Positions 20,775 through 32,904 of a stretch of 64,000 bases of DNA are shown here, one piece after another; positions within the stretch are counted from its first letter, which is position 1, and each line of letters starts with the position of its first letter. The stretch spans positions 7,392,658 through 7,456,657 of the forward strand of contig OX377206.1 of NCBI GenBank assembly GCA_947396885.1, given 5' to 3'. The notes below the pieces were generated by a model, which had not been told where the DNA came from, ran no database searches, and worked only from the letters and a program-made list of their open reading frames with translations. The stretch comes from Heligmosomoides polygyrus polygyrus (taxonomy: Eukaryota > Nematoda > Chromadorea > Rhabditida > Heligmosomidae). Made by a program: the position numbers and the translations under genes.

Positions 20775-23700
20775 TAAAAATGTGGTTAACAACGAACCCA
20801 GCAAGGTTTGTAGAGTTCTAATCAATAAATCCATTGGATGAAACGCCTCATTAGCTCTCATTTCTTTAACTACTTTTGATCCAGTAAATCCATGTGTCAC
20901 GTTGAGTCACCCTGAGGGAGGACTAAAGGGTACTACGGTACGTGATATTATGGGGTATGCCAGACGGTTGGGACTTTGAGCAGCATCAGCTATTTTCGGA
21001 ATTGGCAGCCGATCACTACAGTTTTTGACACACCGTGAAGGGGATACAGATGCGAATTGTGCAGCGAACGTCTAGACTCAGAAGACGTGCCCTAGACGTC
21101 GAGCAACAAACGTCCGGGTCCAGAATAGTTGCCGCGAACGTCGAGCAGCGGACGTCCAGATTCAGAAGAGCCGCGAACGTCGAGCAGCGGACGTCCAGAT
21201 TCAGAAGACGACATGTCACAGACGTCGAGGAACGAGAATCCAGATTCAGATGAAACGTTATGAACGTAGTGCCAGGAGCGTCGAGATTCAGAAGACGCCC
21301 CTGACATCATCCCGTGTCGTATGTGCATAACAGGTATGCTTCTGTGTTTATGAATATTACTGTAGGAATCGATTAAACGGTCTGCAACCCAGCAATCAAC
21401 AGTATCGATCCACTAACCAGGATCGATCGCTCTTATCTATCTTTCTGCAGATCAGTAACTTCGGAGTGGGAGGCGCGCTATCCTAAAGTGAAGAAGCGTA
21501 TGTGTTTATGACTGTTGCACCAGATGGAGATGGAGCAAGACTTGGAGTATAAGTCGCACAATTGCGATGGAGTGTGGGTAGGCCTCACAGAAACGTTCTT
21601 GAAGAACCTACTGCCCTTCCATGTCTTACCATCTTATTATATCGGGCCGTTTTTACTGCAGTAAAGGTAATGAAGAAAATAAGAGGAGAACTGCTGCGTA
21701 CATGAAGGTAAACAATGAGGAGCTGACGGAAAGTACGGAAAGGCCCAATTTTTTCGCACGGAGGATGCAACCAACAGCAATGGGACTGAAAGCCGCATTA
21801 GGAGAATTGTGAACATTGTTGATTGACCATGTGTATAGTTCCTCCAGACGTTCGACGTGCTACCCTAGTCCGAACCCTTCAAATGGGACAAAAAACTCGC
21901 AAACTCGGGGAAATGAACCAACAAAGTTCACAGCTATTCTACTGTGGCTTTCAGTCTCGTTGCAGTTGGTCATATTTTCCTTACAAAGGGTTGAGTATTC
22001 CCATACCTTTCGTTGCGTTCAGGCCCTCATTTATTATCTCAGCCACGCATCCAGTGGTCTACCCTCTGCCAAACGTCGGGTTCGCGGCATCGCACCTGAA
22101 CCCCAATGATATAAAATCATGTCTGCAGCGGTTCTTTTCTTATTTTCTTCGTTATCTTTTCTGTAGAAAAAGTGAGAAGGCGGCAGTAAAGGGACCAATT
22201 GGGTTACCTAAGGGGAACCAGCAAGGGAATGCAGTAAGGGGGGGGGGGGACCAGCAATGGAATCCAGGTAACGGAGGGGGGACCAAGCGTCCGTGAAGAC
22301 GCATCAACGTAGTGCAACAAAGGTCTGGATTCGGATGACGTGTCGCCGACGCCGTGCAACGAGCTTCTGGATTCAGAAGCCGTCTGCAGCCGACGCCGTT
22401 CCATGAGCGTGGGAGGACCACTAATGGTGAAAGCGGTAAGGGTGGCCTCAAGTGGGACAAGGAGAGCGACCATGGAGGACGGAGCTGGAAGTGGGCCTAG
22501 GACGGAGGAATCAAGAAGAAAGGGGGGGGCGTCAATAGTGGGAAAAAGGAAGTGGGCCAGCGAGAGCGGGGGGGGGGGGGGGGTCAATCCAAAAGGGTTA
22601 CCAACAAGGAGGACCAGCGAGGGAGTCCCTACGAGGGGATTAGTGAGCGGGACCGTCCGGATACTGAAGAGTGTCATCGATGTCGTGCAACGAACGTCTT
22701 GATTCAGAAGACGTGTCAACGATGAGAAGGGTTGCAGAACACTAAGCAGCACAAACCGCGTTAATAGATGTTCCGAGGAGAATGACTATGATGAACGTAG
22801 GGAAGTGGTGAATGGCTTCGTGCCGTAAAAGTACGCAGCAGCATCTGTGTGTCAGCGAATTTTAGTTTCTGGGTCTCTGACACGCCAAACGGCATGTCTC
22901 GCTCTTGTGCTTCGCGCGACTTTTAGCGTCCCTAAACCGCGGAAGGGAGTTTTTGTAGAAACTGAAATTCTCTAACAGCTGAATGCTGCTGCCTACTTTT
23001 ACGCCATGAAGCCATTCACGACTTCCGTATGTATGTAAATCATAGGCATTCTCGTCGGACCTCCCAGTAATGTCATTGGCTGCTTAGTACATACATATTT
23101 CTGAATCTCGGGCTATTCCTAAACTGTTCTCATCGTTGACACGTATTCTGAATTCAGACGCTTGTTATGCGACGTCGGTGACACTTCTTCTGAATCCCGT
23201 TGTTCCCCTCACTGATCCCCTCTAACTGGATCCCCTTGCTGGTCCCCTTTATTGGTAACCCTATTGGACTGAACCCCTTCCATCCTTCTAGCCCATTTCC
23301 TTGTTTCCCCATTGACCCCCCCCCCTCCCCGGTCTCTTCGTGTTTCCTACCTCCCGTGCTCATCTCCAGCTCTCTCCTTCATGTCCTTCATGGTTTCTCT
23401 CCTTGTCCCACTTGAAGCCACCCTTTCTGCTTCCCCCATGAGCGTAGAAGGACCACTAATGGGGGAACAGGGGACACATATCTTTCGAATCCAGACGTTC
23501 GTGGCACTACATCGATGATACGCCTTCAGAATCCAGACGCCTGGCCTCACTTTGTTGGCTCACTTTCAAGTTTGCGAATTTTTTGTCCCACTTGAGGGCT
23601 TCAGACTATAACCGACGTCAATTGTTAGCATCGCATCACACCGCAAATCTGGAAGGTGCTGGGGAACTGTGGAGCCGACCAGCTGACACCAATTCCCCAA

Positions 23701-24710
23701 CAGTCACAAAAGAGGGTAGGATGCCAAGCGTCTGGGGGAGCAACACTATACACATGGTGAACCAACAAAGCTCACAATTCTCCTATTGGGCCTTTTAGTA
23801 TTGCTGCTGTTGGGTGCACCCACCATACAAAAAAAATTGGGCTTTCCCATACCTTTCGTCAGCTCCTCATTGTTTACCTTCATGTACGCAGCAGTTCTTC
23901 TCTTATTTTCTTCATTACCCTTACTGCAGTAAAAACGGACCGATAGAATAAGATGGTAAGGCATAGAAGGGAGGTAGGTTCTTCAAGAAGGTTTCTATGA
24001 AGCCTACATAGACTGCATCGCATTCATGGGATTTATACTCCTAACCTTGTCCCATCTCCATCTGTGGCAACACACGTACCCACATGCGCTTCTTCACATG
24101 AGGATAGTGCGACTCCCACCCCGAAGTTGCTGATCTGCAGAAAAATAGATAAAAGCGATCGATATTGGCCAGCGGATCGATACTGCTGATTGCTCAGTTG
24201 CAAGCCGTTCGAATTCCTACAGTGATATACATAAACACAACCGCGTACCTGTCTATTTTATAGGATACTGGATGATGGCATTGGCATGTCTTCTGAATAT
24301 ACACGCTCCTGGCACGACGTCTATAACGTTCCATCTAAATTTGGATTCTCGTTGCTCGTCGTTTGTGGCACGACTTCTGCGTCCATGCGCTGGCTACACA
24401 ATTTCTATCCGTACCCACTTCACGGTGTGTCAGAAACTATAGTGATCGGCTGCCAATTCCGAAAATAGCCTGTGGCTATGCGCAAAGACCCAACCGGCTG
24501 GTATACCCCAGAGTACCACGTGCCGTAGAACCCTTTAGTCCCCCTCAGTGTGACTCACTATGTGACACACGATTTTTTTGCATTTTTGTATATTTTTGCA
24601 AGTTATCAAGTAATTAATCAAATGAAAGCCAATAAGGCGTTTCATTCAATGGGCCAATTGATTAGAACTCTACAAACCTTGCTGGGTACGCTCTTAACCC
24701 AATTATTACC
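20775..24710. mobile_element. Giant palindrome / long-arm fold-back element, about 3.9 kb
   Basis: The left half (from ACCCAGCAAGGTTTGTAGAG near 20799) is repeated inverted in the right half (CTCTACAAACCTTGCTGGGT near 24670). Arms of almost 2 kb follow the same order inward: the GTGAAGTGGG/CACACCGTGAAG block, a minisatellite with GAACGTCxAGATTCAGAAGAC, the TAAGAGGAGAACTGCTGCGTA block (21675 versus 23892), G-rich GGACCAGCAA-type repeats, and a centre near 22900 (GCCGTAAAAGTACGCAGCAG versus TGCTGCCTACTTTTACG). Outer ends start TTGAGGTAA(A/T)AAT. No target duplication or transposase was found. Confidence 0.8.
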
Positions 24711-24750
24711 TCAATGTGCATCTCACCTCGCTCATCTCTCTACATTTCAG

Positions 24751-24784
24751 GATGGCGTTGTTTGTGTTCTTTATGGATAAGGGG
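24751..24784 (+). CDS. 34-base exon of the split gene (exon B)
   Basis: Acceptor CTACATTTCAG and donor GTAAGT are both near-consensus. Its first base completes the split codon from 17376 and it then reads MALFVFFMDKG, ending in phase 0. Joining 17376 directly to 27012 would give a TAG after about 19 codons, so this exon is needed for an open frame. On its own it could also be a first exon (ATG is one base after the acceptor). Confidence 0.6.
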
Positions 24785-25439
24785 GTAAGTACACACTCGG
24801 CTCAATGCCGATTCTCGATTTCGGACGAGTTGTCCGCCGGAGTGGCCGCTGCAGGGCCAGCCATGGCGAACGTGGCGGGCGGCCCCGCCGCTTGAATCAC
24901 GTGCGCCTGCCCAATGCCATGGGTTGGTGCATTTATCAGGATTCCGAAGCCACGGAGATGTCGCGTACACCATTTTGATTGAAAATGACAATGAAGAAAG
25001 CATCGATCGCTTATGTTCGTATCAAAAAGTCCGTCAAAGTGGTTATCACTCTTTGGAAGGCCGAAAAATGCATGATTTGGATCCGAGTACATTTTCGCAA
25101 CACCGCGTGAAAACTCGTCCGCAATTATGTTTGATGTGTTTTTGATGAGGAGCCTTCCAGGTGATACATTCCGCGACTAGCGGTTGGCGAGAAGCCTTAA
25201 GGACCGCTACCCCTTAAGGACTTGGACAGATAGTGTGCCGTGTTTCAGCTATGATGAGGATGGTTGCGGCCATCAACCTGAAGCATGCTGAGGATGGTTG
25301 CGGCCATCAACCTGAAGCATGCTGAGGTATACCGCGAATGATCCCCGGACAACTCGTCCCGTGACGTTGGCCCTGACGCGAAAAAGAATTTTGCCGCACC
25401 AGCCTTCCACTGTGCCTCCTCATAATATGTCAGCATACG
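24785..25439. other. Intron DNA with a 34-bp tandem repeat
   Basis: A frame at 24924-25145 contains HGDVAYTILIENDNEESIDRL but has no convincing donor. Positions 25255-25288 and 25289-25322 are identical 34-bp units (TGAGGATGGTTGCGGCCATC start). Confidence 0.4.
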
Positions 25440-25985
25440 CTTTTTCGAAACCGGCCCAGCTCCAGAGCTGGGACGAAAGAAATGAGCGGCTTGGGGGGCT
25501 TTCAAAAACGTCGAAGTAGAAGACCTCTGGAGTTCCTAGCATCGTCGACGTTCGAAGGCTAGAGACGCTGCATGGGTCAAGTCGTCGAAAGTCAGGTGGA
25601 CCGGCCACATAATGCGCTTCGCAGACAGCGAATCTGGGGCCGTATGCTCGTGCTCCTCCATTGGGGGAAAATCAATCAATATCAGCATATCTTATCACAC
25701 CCCGATCCCCCATTGGGGGAGACTCGGGGTAGACGAGCATACGGCCCCTGTTCTCATGACCACCCCCTACCCGCTGGGTGAGAGTCGTCGCCGTCTGGAT
25801 TCCGCAGGATGTCAAGAGAATCAAGAGAACGCCAAGACACCCACAAGTGCATTCGTCGGACTCTCGAAAGCCCTGAACGAACGAATGACTCTCTCCGTGT
25901 ACCTCGAGTGAGTAGAATCCATTGGAGATTCTGGCACGCGACAGGGGCGAATGAAGGCGCTGCTGGCGCCCGCCCGAGTAGCTCG
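25440..25985 (+). pseudogene. RTE retrotransposon C-terminal relic
   Basis: Plus-strand frames give WGAFKNVE-like sequence (here GGFQKRR in a shifted frame), RSKARDAAWVKSSKVRWTGH, IMRFADS and, after an inserted fold-back, WIPQDVKRIKRTPR and LARDRGE-RRCWRPPE. The block order matches the RTE relic at 7040-7703. Stops and frameshifts are frequent. Confidence 0.8.
25635..25749. mobile_element. Small fold-back insertion in the RTE relic
   Basis: Arms GGGGCCGTATGCTCGTGCTC and its inverse (ending ACGAGCATACGGCCCC) with an inner pair CCATTGGGGGA/TCCCCCATTGG. It interrupts the RTE reading between MRFADS and WIPQDVK. No clear target duplication. Confidence 0.65.
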
Positions 25986-27011
25986 ATGAGCAATGGGACG
26001 ACAGGTGATACGAGTTTTCGACTGGATCCTAGGAACAGTTTAGGATGGACTTGCTCGAGCTCCATCGCAACTATCACCTTACTCGTGTCCTATCTTCCCG
26101 ACGATGTTGGATGCGCAAGAAGGAATGTGTACTTCAAACGCCCAGAGGCGCTGAGCTATGGAAACTGCCAATATTGATCGTCTGCGCCGTCCAGTCGATA
26201 GTGTCAGCTTTCATAACGCCACGCCAAACTGCGACCGACAATCAATGATCATCACGTGTTCTTCTCTTCGTGGAATCTTCTATGCCAGTTTGAAAATCCC
26301 GCTTCTTGCTGGCGTGGAACAAGCCGCGCATACGAAAGCGCGCGGCGGCCGCAGCGACTGCTGCTGCAGGCGCGACGCCTACATAGTGCGTGTTTGTGTC
26401 GCTACAGTCACGCAGTCTAATGCTGTGGTAACTGCATCAATTTCTTCTTCTACCTCTACTTAGCTATTTGAGATTCCTCCGGTGCGCCTAATCAGAGAAA
26501 ATGAATATTTCAAGGGGAAATTAGATGGAGTAATCGAAGAAATAGACAATTGCTTCCGTTGTGAAGAGATTTAGGGTCCCTTTGTGACAAGAGGCTTTAT
26601 TTTTTAAGGGCCACTTATCCAGATGTAACAGAACATAGCTCGGGGGTGTCTTAGTGCTCAATTTTCACAAAAGAGCCCGCTTAGGAGGCCTGAGTCAGTG
26701 GCGGCTCGTCGCGCGGGTAGCTGACGCCGCCGCACGCGCGGCGAAAAATCGTATCTTCGTACTTGCACGCCTCTCGAGGAGCTCGCTGAAGCTCGCAAGT
26801 CGATCATCCCATTCGTGCGAATTCGTTCCTCGTGATTCTCAGTTTTCTGCACCTTCACTGTTCTTCTTCTTCTTCTTGTGCTTTTATTGTGCTTCAAGAA
26901 ACTCCGCGACAAGTTTGCTGACTTCCATAGTCACTTGGGAGCGGGCATACGGCGTTATGTATCACTGTATCACTAACGCTTCAGACGAAAAGTGAAGCAT
27001 CACGTTTATAG
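25986..27011. other. Intron DNA, no gene recognised
   Basis: A short TTC microsatellite lies at 26860-26880. GC-rich patches at 26330-26380 and 26700-26750 carry short frames without known domains. Confidence 0.35.
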
Positions 27012-27113
27012 GTTTTGCCTGCTTGGTGTACAAATATGTCCGATTACGTCCGTGGAGTTATGGATATAGTGAATGAGGATCGAACTCTTGCCGTTTCATC
27101 CCAGTCGGCTAAG
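27012..27113 (+). CDS. 102-base exon of the split gene (exon C)
   Basis: Acceptor CGTTTATAG (ending 27011) and donor AAG/GTAGGT. Phase 0 in and out; reads VLPAWCTNMSDYVRGVMDI then EDRTLAVSSQSAK. The frame continues that of the exon at 24751 without a stop. It could alternatively be a trans-spliced first exon starting at the ATG at 27036. Family not recognised. Confidence 0.65.
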
Positions 27114-27399
27114 GTAGGTTATCCATTTCATTGCGCGGTCACCAGCTCTACATGGTCAAGGTATTGAAGCTTCTCAGAACACTTGGAAGAATGCAAAACT
27201 ACAATGAGCCACCCTATTGGCTCCAGAATGGTTTCGCTACTCCGCTGGAGTTGCTTGGACACCTTTGCATCATGAAGCAGCTAACAGGTTCTCGCACAGA
27301 GTCGAGATTGGGAGTGGAAACTGGCTGTCCCATACTAGGACTGCAGCTCAATCGTAGCTCTCCTCTTCATTGCCCACGAAGTGGTTTCGAAAGCGAATT

Positions 27400-27965
27400 G
27401 TTTCGAATGCTTACAAATTTCGAATATTCGAATTCGAGTACATCCGTTTTACGCGATTTTTTGAGCATTCGAATCCGGATACATTCGAAAAACGCGGTTT
27501 TTCGAATATACAGATTCGAATGAAAATTATTCGAATCCGTATTCGAACAGGTCATTCGAGCACAAACAACCACATATACTTTGCAGCAAATCCTCTTTCA
27601 CATTTGTGCTGTGCACATGTGCGAGTTTAGCGATTTTTCAGTTATTGGGCATTATACTTATGCTCTCCCAAAAATTTCGAATATTCGAATGGTTTCGAAT
27701 ACCGAAAATTTTCGAGCATTCGAAATCGAATATATTCGAAAAACGCGATTTTTCTGAACATTCGAATTCGAATACATTCGAAAAACGCGATTTTTTGAAT
27801 ATTCGAATTCGAATACATTCGAAAAACGCGATTTTTTGAACATTCGAATTCGAATACATTCGGAAAACGCGATTTTTTGAACATTCGAATTCGAATACAT
27901 TCGAAAAATGCGATTTTTCGAATATTCGAATCCGAATATTCGATTCGAATATTCGAATTCGAATG
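27400..27965. repeat. TTCGAA-rich arrays (two adjoining elements)
   Basis: Tandem units of about 40 bp (ACATTCGAAAAACGCGATTTTTTGAACATTCGAATTCGAAT type) with nested TTCGAA palindromes. Two blocks: 27400-27560, ending TCATTCGAGCACAAAC, and 27650-27965, starting TTATACTTATGCTC. These edge motifs match the terminal repeats of the elements at 42064-42318 and 60493-60720. Predicted proteins (FEYS/FRIFE repeats) are composition artefacts. Confidence 0.75.
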
Positions 27966-28964
27966 GAAAATCAGGCTGTATTATAGACATGGTAGAAGGC
28001 AACACAGAAGAGAAAAGGGAAGCAATACATAACGGATCCCTTCCTAGTTAAGCACGAGGTTTTTATCGACAGGCATCTCATAAACCTCCATGTGAGTCGT
28101 AAAAATGAGATAGAGAACTTACACGTAGAACGATCAAAGGGCTTATGGAAGCGTCTAATTTCCTTGCTTACTGGAATACGAATTTTTCCCAAAGGAATAC
28201 TAGTGTTTTGTTAATTGCTGCTTATGAGGAACAAACGAAAGGCTTACAACATATTTGAAGGGAACATTATCTGGTTGAGCCACTGTAAGCTTCTAGATCA
28301 CTTTAAAACAATCCTTTTTAAAATTGGTGGCCGACTGACTGTTAAAGAACTTTCATGAAACAATGCTTTTGCCTAGCGGTAGCTAATGAAGGACTGACGA
28401 CAAAGTACTACATGTAAATCTGTAGCAAGTCTGTCCTGCTCATCTACAAATGTGAAATATCACACTGTCGATTTTGCGGCCACAAAATGTATTACAGGTA
28501 GCTAGGAATAGGCTATCCATGACGGCCAGTCTCATTTCGTTCTGGTAATTCACCCAAGTAAGTGGTAGGAATAAATATTTCTTATTTGCGATGAACTTGT
28601 GAATGTAATTATTCTCCAGCCAACATATTGATAAACTACGGTAGACTTCAGAAAAATAGATCGATCGATAACATCCGGCCGACATACACTGCCTCCCCTT
28701 TGTGAAGTCCGGCATACGGCCAACGTATCCATGCGAATCCCACTCCAAGTGGCCAATTCAGAACGAAAATCGATAAAATCGATCGATAACATCCGGCCGC
28801 TTTCCGGGAAGTGACTAGTATCGATGAGGCGCTCAGTATCCGGGCACCGAGCCATCATCTTACCACAGCTTTGATTCACAGACAGAACCGTTTTGGCGAC
28901 CCAAATTACCCGAGAAACCTACCAAGCCTTTTCAAAATACGCCGATGCACAAATTCTTGTTGGG
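27966..28964. other. Intron DNA, no gene recognised
   Basis: GATCGATAACATCCGGCCG occurs twice (near 28667 and 28783). Otherwise no coding or repeat structure that I could see. Confidence 0.35.
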
Positions 28965-29260
28965 CATTCGAATGATACTTTTCGAATACTTGAATAATTT
29001 TTGCTTTCTGGGAAATTGCGAATATTCGAATGGTTTCGAATACCGAAAATTTTCGAGCATTCGAAATCGAATATATTCGAAAAACGCGATTTTTCTGAAT
29101 ATTCGAATTCGAATACATTCGAAAAACGCGATTTTTTGAACATTCGAATTCGAATACATTCGAAAAATGCGATTTTTCGAATATTCGAATTCGAATATTC
29201 AAATTCGAATGAAAATCATTCGAATACCTATTCGAATGGGTCATTCGAGCATAAGTATAT
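28965..29260. repeat. TTCGAA-rich element
   Basis: Close copy of the 27650-27965 block (GGTTTCGAATACCGAAAATTT shared), with edges TTGTTGGGCATTCGAATGATA and its approximate inverse (near 29240, CATTCGAGCATAAGTATA). A short non-autonomous member of the TTCGAA family. Confidence 0.7.
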
Positions 29261-29895
29261 TGGGCATATCCTCCGTTTGTTATAGATTAGAAAGAGGGTG
29301 AATCCTGCTCTATATAGTGTTTGACTAACTTACAACCGGAAAGAAAGCCAGTCTGAGTTATTCATCGTAGTTTCGGAGTGAAATTCAGGGAAATCGTTAC
29401 GGGACCGAGTTGCCTATCCCTCTGCTAATCAGTCGCTGCAGCTAGTGGTATTTGCTTGCATGCTTCTCCGGCACAAATAGGGTCGGGGGGGGGGGGGGGG
29501 CTTCTGATGGCCAGAAAGTCCCATAGGGCGTCGTAGCGTCGTTAATGTCCTTCATCCCTGGCTACAACGTATAAATCCTGTAGTAAGGGCTTTCCATGGT
29601 TAATAAAAACCATGTTTGAATCGCGCGGCTGTGGACGTTGCACCCCGGACAACTCGGACGGGTTTTTTCCGGTTGTAAGTGTATCGGCCAGTGCTCTATA
29701 TTCACACCTGACACTGTTCTAGTCTTATGAGAGCTGGAGAGACCCAAGAAAGGGATATCAGGTCACAGTGGCACTTGAAAGATGGGACGTATAACGTGAG
29801 ATTTTGTTTTGAGTGCATCTTATTCTACAACAGATATCGTGGAGCGGAGTAAGACACCGTTTTCGTTTCCTAAAATGGACGGCAAACACCGGTAA
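29261..29895. other. Intron DNA with a G-run
   Basis: A run of about 15 G lies at 29485-29500. Nothing else recognised. Confidence 0.35.
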
Positions 29896-29990
29896 CGAAC
29901 AAGCAGTGATGGCGCAGCGGATAAGGAAGCAATGCGCTTTAAGGGAAGGGATTGGTTCGTGGTTCAACTCCTTCGCACGCTGCTCTTTTG
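29896..29990 (+). repeat. tRNA-derived SINE
   Basis: GTGATGGCGCAGCGGATAAGG (A box) followed by GTGGTTCAACTCC (B box, near 29960) and a GCTGCTCTTTT end. The same head (AATGATGGCGCAGTGGATA) occurs inverted at 33102-33158. An intact tRNA fold is not convincing, so SINE is preferred. Confidence 0.55.
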
Positions 29991-30547
29991 CGCTTCGCAA
30001 AAGTTAACCAAAGCGAATCAATCGAATCTTCCAGTGAGATGGCGAACTTAACCAGAAAGAAGATCCTATCCATTAGCACGATTTTCTCTCAGCAATCTTG
30101 AGGTCTGAAAAACAATTTGCTCAAGGGATTGATCTAAGGTTACAAATAAAACAATTACGACGTTCATTTCTCAACCCCAATCAATTACTGTAGGTTAGGA
30201 TCGCCGATTTAACCCAAAACCTGGGTTAATGACTTAGGTAGATGTCGCTTAGGTGCACAGCAAGGTGCGGGAATGCGTCATAGCTCCGACCAGTACTTCG
30301 TTACATCGCCTTTGTGTAAACATCATCGAAAAATTCTATTTGACATTCCTTTTGGTAAGGATAGCACTAGCAGTTTGCTATTCTTCAGATCCGAAACCGA
30401 GGATGAAATGGTTCCATTTTTGAACGCCGTCTGGCAGGACTGCCCCACAAGTTCTCTATCGGGTTAACATCTGGAGAACAACTGAACCACTCCAGGAAGT
30501 TCGGCCAACTCCGCAAGCATGGAGCCAGTCTATGATGCTTGACTGTG

Positions 30548-30669
30548 ATACCTGTTATACCATCGTTCACCTCGAGCGATGGTATAACAGGTATCCAGGT
30601 ATAACAGGTACAATGATATGCTCCCATATTGATCGCGCGGCGCGACACGATCGATATGGGAGCATATCG
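30548..30669. repeat. Two small palindromes
   Basis: Hairpin arms GATACCTGTTATACCATCG and CGATGGTATAACAGGTATC (30548-30595), then GATATGCTCCCATATTGATCG with its inverse CGATCGATATGGGAGCATATC (30614-30668). The next MITE is inserted at the outer edge of the second one. The core resembles the palindrome at 51655-51735. Confidence 0.65.
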
Positions 30670-30818
30670 TTAAGGCCCCCACACACTTCTGCGGCAACGC
30701 TGCGGCCCTATTCTTAACCACAGGGCAAGGACGAAGAGCTCGCCGCCGGCGGCGTCCCTGCTCTATCCTTAACCATAGCGGCGAGCGACGTTGCCGCAGA
30801 AGTGTGTGGGGGCCTTTA
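30670..30818. mobile_element. GC-rich MITE, 143 bp, TTA duplication
   Basis: 30673-30815 has ends AGGCCCCCACACACTTCTGC and its inverse, an inner CTTAACCA pair, and TTA on both sides (30670-30672, 30816-30818). Same subfamily as the nested pair at 41197-42062. Confidence 0.85.
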
Positions 30819-30908
30819 GGCGTCGCTTGAGGTGAGCGGTGGTATAACGAAGGCCTAAGGCCCCGTTTATAGTTCCGACGACGAGTGACGCGACGGAATG
30901 TATAATGA

Positions 30909-31509
30909 AGTTCAGGAAGTTGCTAAAAAGGGACTTAGGCTAGTTCACCTATTATTCCGAAACATCCACTGTTCTGATGTAAACATTTGGTTGAAGCTGT
31001 ATAAAACCTACGTTCTTCCAGTAGTTGATTACTGTAGCCCTGTTTGGAGTCCCCATCTGACTAAAGATATTCAAGCACTAGAAAGAGTCCAAAAGACCTT
31101 CACTAGGCTGTTGTACTACAGAGCGTTTGCCAATGATGGTTGTGATTCGACCATTCCTGAGTATACGGTAAGGCTTAAAAATCTCAATATGAAAAGTCTT
31201 TTCTATCGTAGAACTGTTTCAGACCTACTTCTTGCTTTCAAGATCTTCAGAGGAGAGCTTTGTCTGAGTCCGTCGAAATATTGGACATTCCGTCCATCGA
31301 CTGGCAGGAGAAGTCGTTTCAACGTATATAACTACAAGTTGGGTCCATTTCAGAAAGGCCTACGTATAAACTCGTTCTTTGTTCGTACTACGAAATGGCT
31401 TGAAAGTCTGCCCGTCTCAGTTTTGTCTTGTGAAAAATCTTCTCAGTTCAAACAAGCTGTAAAGAAGATTGATATTTTAACTTCTCTTGGGATCCCAGAT
31501 GTCTCCTAG
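30909..31509 (+). pseudogene. Reverse transcriptase C-terminal fragment
   Basis: Reads EVQEVAKKGLRLVHLLFRN, WLKLYKTYVLPVVDYCSPVW, RVQKTFTRLLYYRAFAND and FRGELCLSPSKYWTFRPS, parallel to the thumb and C-terminal blocks of the 10976-12220 frame. The frame is open to TAG at 31507-31509 but lacks all polymerase motifs because of 5' truncation, so it has no function. Confidence 0.85.
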
Positions 31510-32360
31510 TACTCTTGTAGACCTGTTCAGATAACTCGCCCAACTGATCCGAGTCGTATTTATCTTTTATTCTCTAAACTCGTGGCTTTTCCGTGAACGT
31601 TGCTTGCTTATACTCCATTTTCCATTTTCTTGGCATGCTGAGTGAATTAAACCCTGTCTCCTTCAAAAAGGATTTTTTTCTAGACTGCGCCCCTGCAAGG
31701 GTTATGAAATTGACCGGTCTCACCCTGTTTCACAACCAGGTAGAGTCCCTAGGAACCACTTCCGGTGGGGAGGGCTTCACCTATTATGATTCATGCTTCC
31801 TTGGCATAGGCGGCTCTCCTACAGCTTTTAATGGTACGGCAAACGTCCTCTATCCCTTCAGCTTTCTGCCGACCATCTAGCCTTTGAAGAGCAGTAGACG
31901 TTGTCCTGAATACGCCTGCCCTGCAACTGTGCTTAAGCCTGGTCACGCCCGAGGAGCCTCTACCAAGGGGAGGGCTACACCTACTGCTATGCACAGTTTC
32001 GATTTTCGGCCATCACGGGTTGTTGCCGGTCTGACATTTTCCTCTCTTCTCGATCATCTTTTGCCTGGACTCAGCTTATACGACAAAAACGTTTTGTCAA
32101 ATCATGGAGGATATTCTAACCTCGTTCCCGGGAAACCACGAAAAAAAAAATCGTAGCTAGAGGTGATCGCATTAGGACACTTGAACCGATTCGGTCCACT
32201 TGGCGAGAAATCTCCTTCATCTGTCAACTTGTTTCATGAATAGCACTACCTTTACATTCCATGATTGTAATTGCTTATTTTGTTTGTTTGGTTGGTTGGA
32301 TTGTTTCAACTTTAGCGTGTCCTTCATGGGCGCATAAATAAATAATAAATAAATAATAAA
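30909..32360 (+). mobile_element. CR1-like LINE, 5'-truncated, with TAATGA duplication
   Basis: Inserted in the MITE with TAATGA at 30903-30908 and 32361-32366. Contains the C-terminal third of a reverse transcriptase, a 3' region of about 850 bp (31510-32333) and an AAATAATAAATA tail. Same subfamily and tail type as 10972-13321. Confidence 0.85.
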
Positions 32361-32453
32361 TAATGACCAAATTGATCGATCGCGTCACTCGATCAATGTG
32401 GCCACAATACGTTGCGTCGCGTCCCTCGACGTCGAAGTACAAACGCGCCCTAA

Positions 32454-32904
32454 TGAAAACCGCAATGCGGCAAATCGATATAGGCGTCTATCATTAACAT
32501 CGAGTCGCGCGTCACGAGCACACCAAACGATCCCTGAGACTAACACTTCCGAAGTCTGGAGACAACTCGTTCCTTCTCCTTAAGTCACTCCAGTAGCGTC
32601 TATACCCGTCGGATCCGTAAAGCTCCCACTTCTTTTCCTGGAAACTTAGAACCTGAAAGCGAAAGATGTTCTTTTTCTTGCATGCCGAACTAGCTGCAAG
32701 GGTATCTCGCCCTCTTCCAATTTCGTGCTGATGTATGCAGGAGCAAACTCGATCCCAGCAGCTTTATGGCGGGCAACAAAGTAAGGGACTCGCCTCATAT
32801 GTTGAATTAACAAATAAACCTGACGCCTCCAGGTCTATTCACTTCTGGTGAGTATACCAGGCTAGCTTCTTGGGACCTTAAACTACAAAATACGAGAAAA
32901 ATTA
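32454..32904. other. No feature recognised
   Basis: Intron DNA between the split MITE and a minus-strand SINE. No coding signal. Confidence 0.3.

Larger units (their letters stand above)
30856..32453. mobile_element. GC-rich palindromic MITE split by a LINE
   Basis: Left half 30859-30908 (GGCCCCGTTTATAGTTCC start) and right half 32367-32450 (ends GTACAAACGCGCCC), flanked by TAA (30856-30858, 32451-32453). Removing the LINE and one copy of its duplication restores a palindrome of 134 bp, the same length as the intact copy at 14988-15121. This fixes both edges of the LINE. Confidence 0.85.

Noticed and set aside
22204..22752. Minus-strand frame of 182 codons
   Set aside because: Lies in G-rich minisatellite DNA of the giant palindrome; proline- and leucine-rich composition reflects the repeats.
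27658..28005. FEYS/NRVFRMYSNSN-repeat protein
   Set aside because: It is the translation of TTCGAA satellite units and reads similarly on both strands, so it is a composition artefact.
27400..29260. CRISPR-like direct repeats
   Set aside because: Units are adjacent AT-rich palindromes without spacers, in a eukaryotic context.
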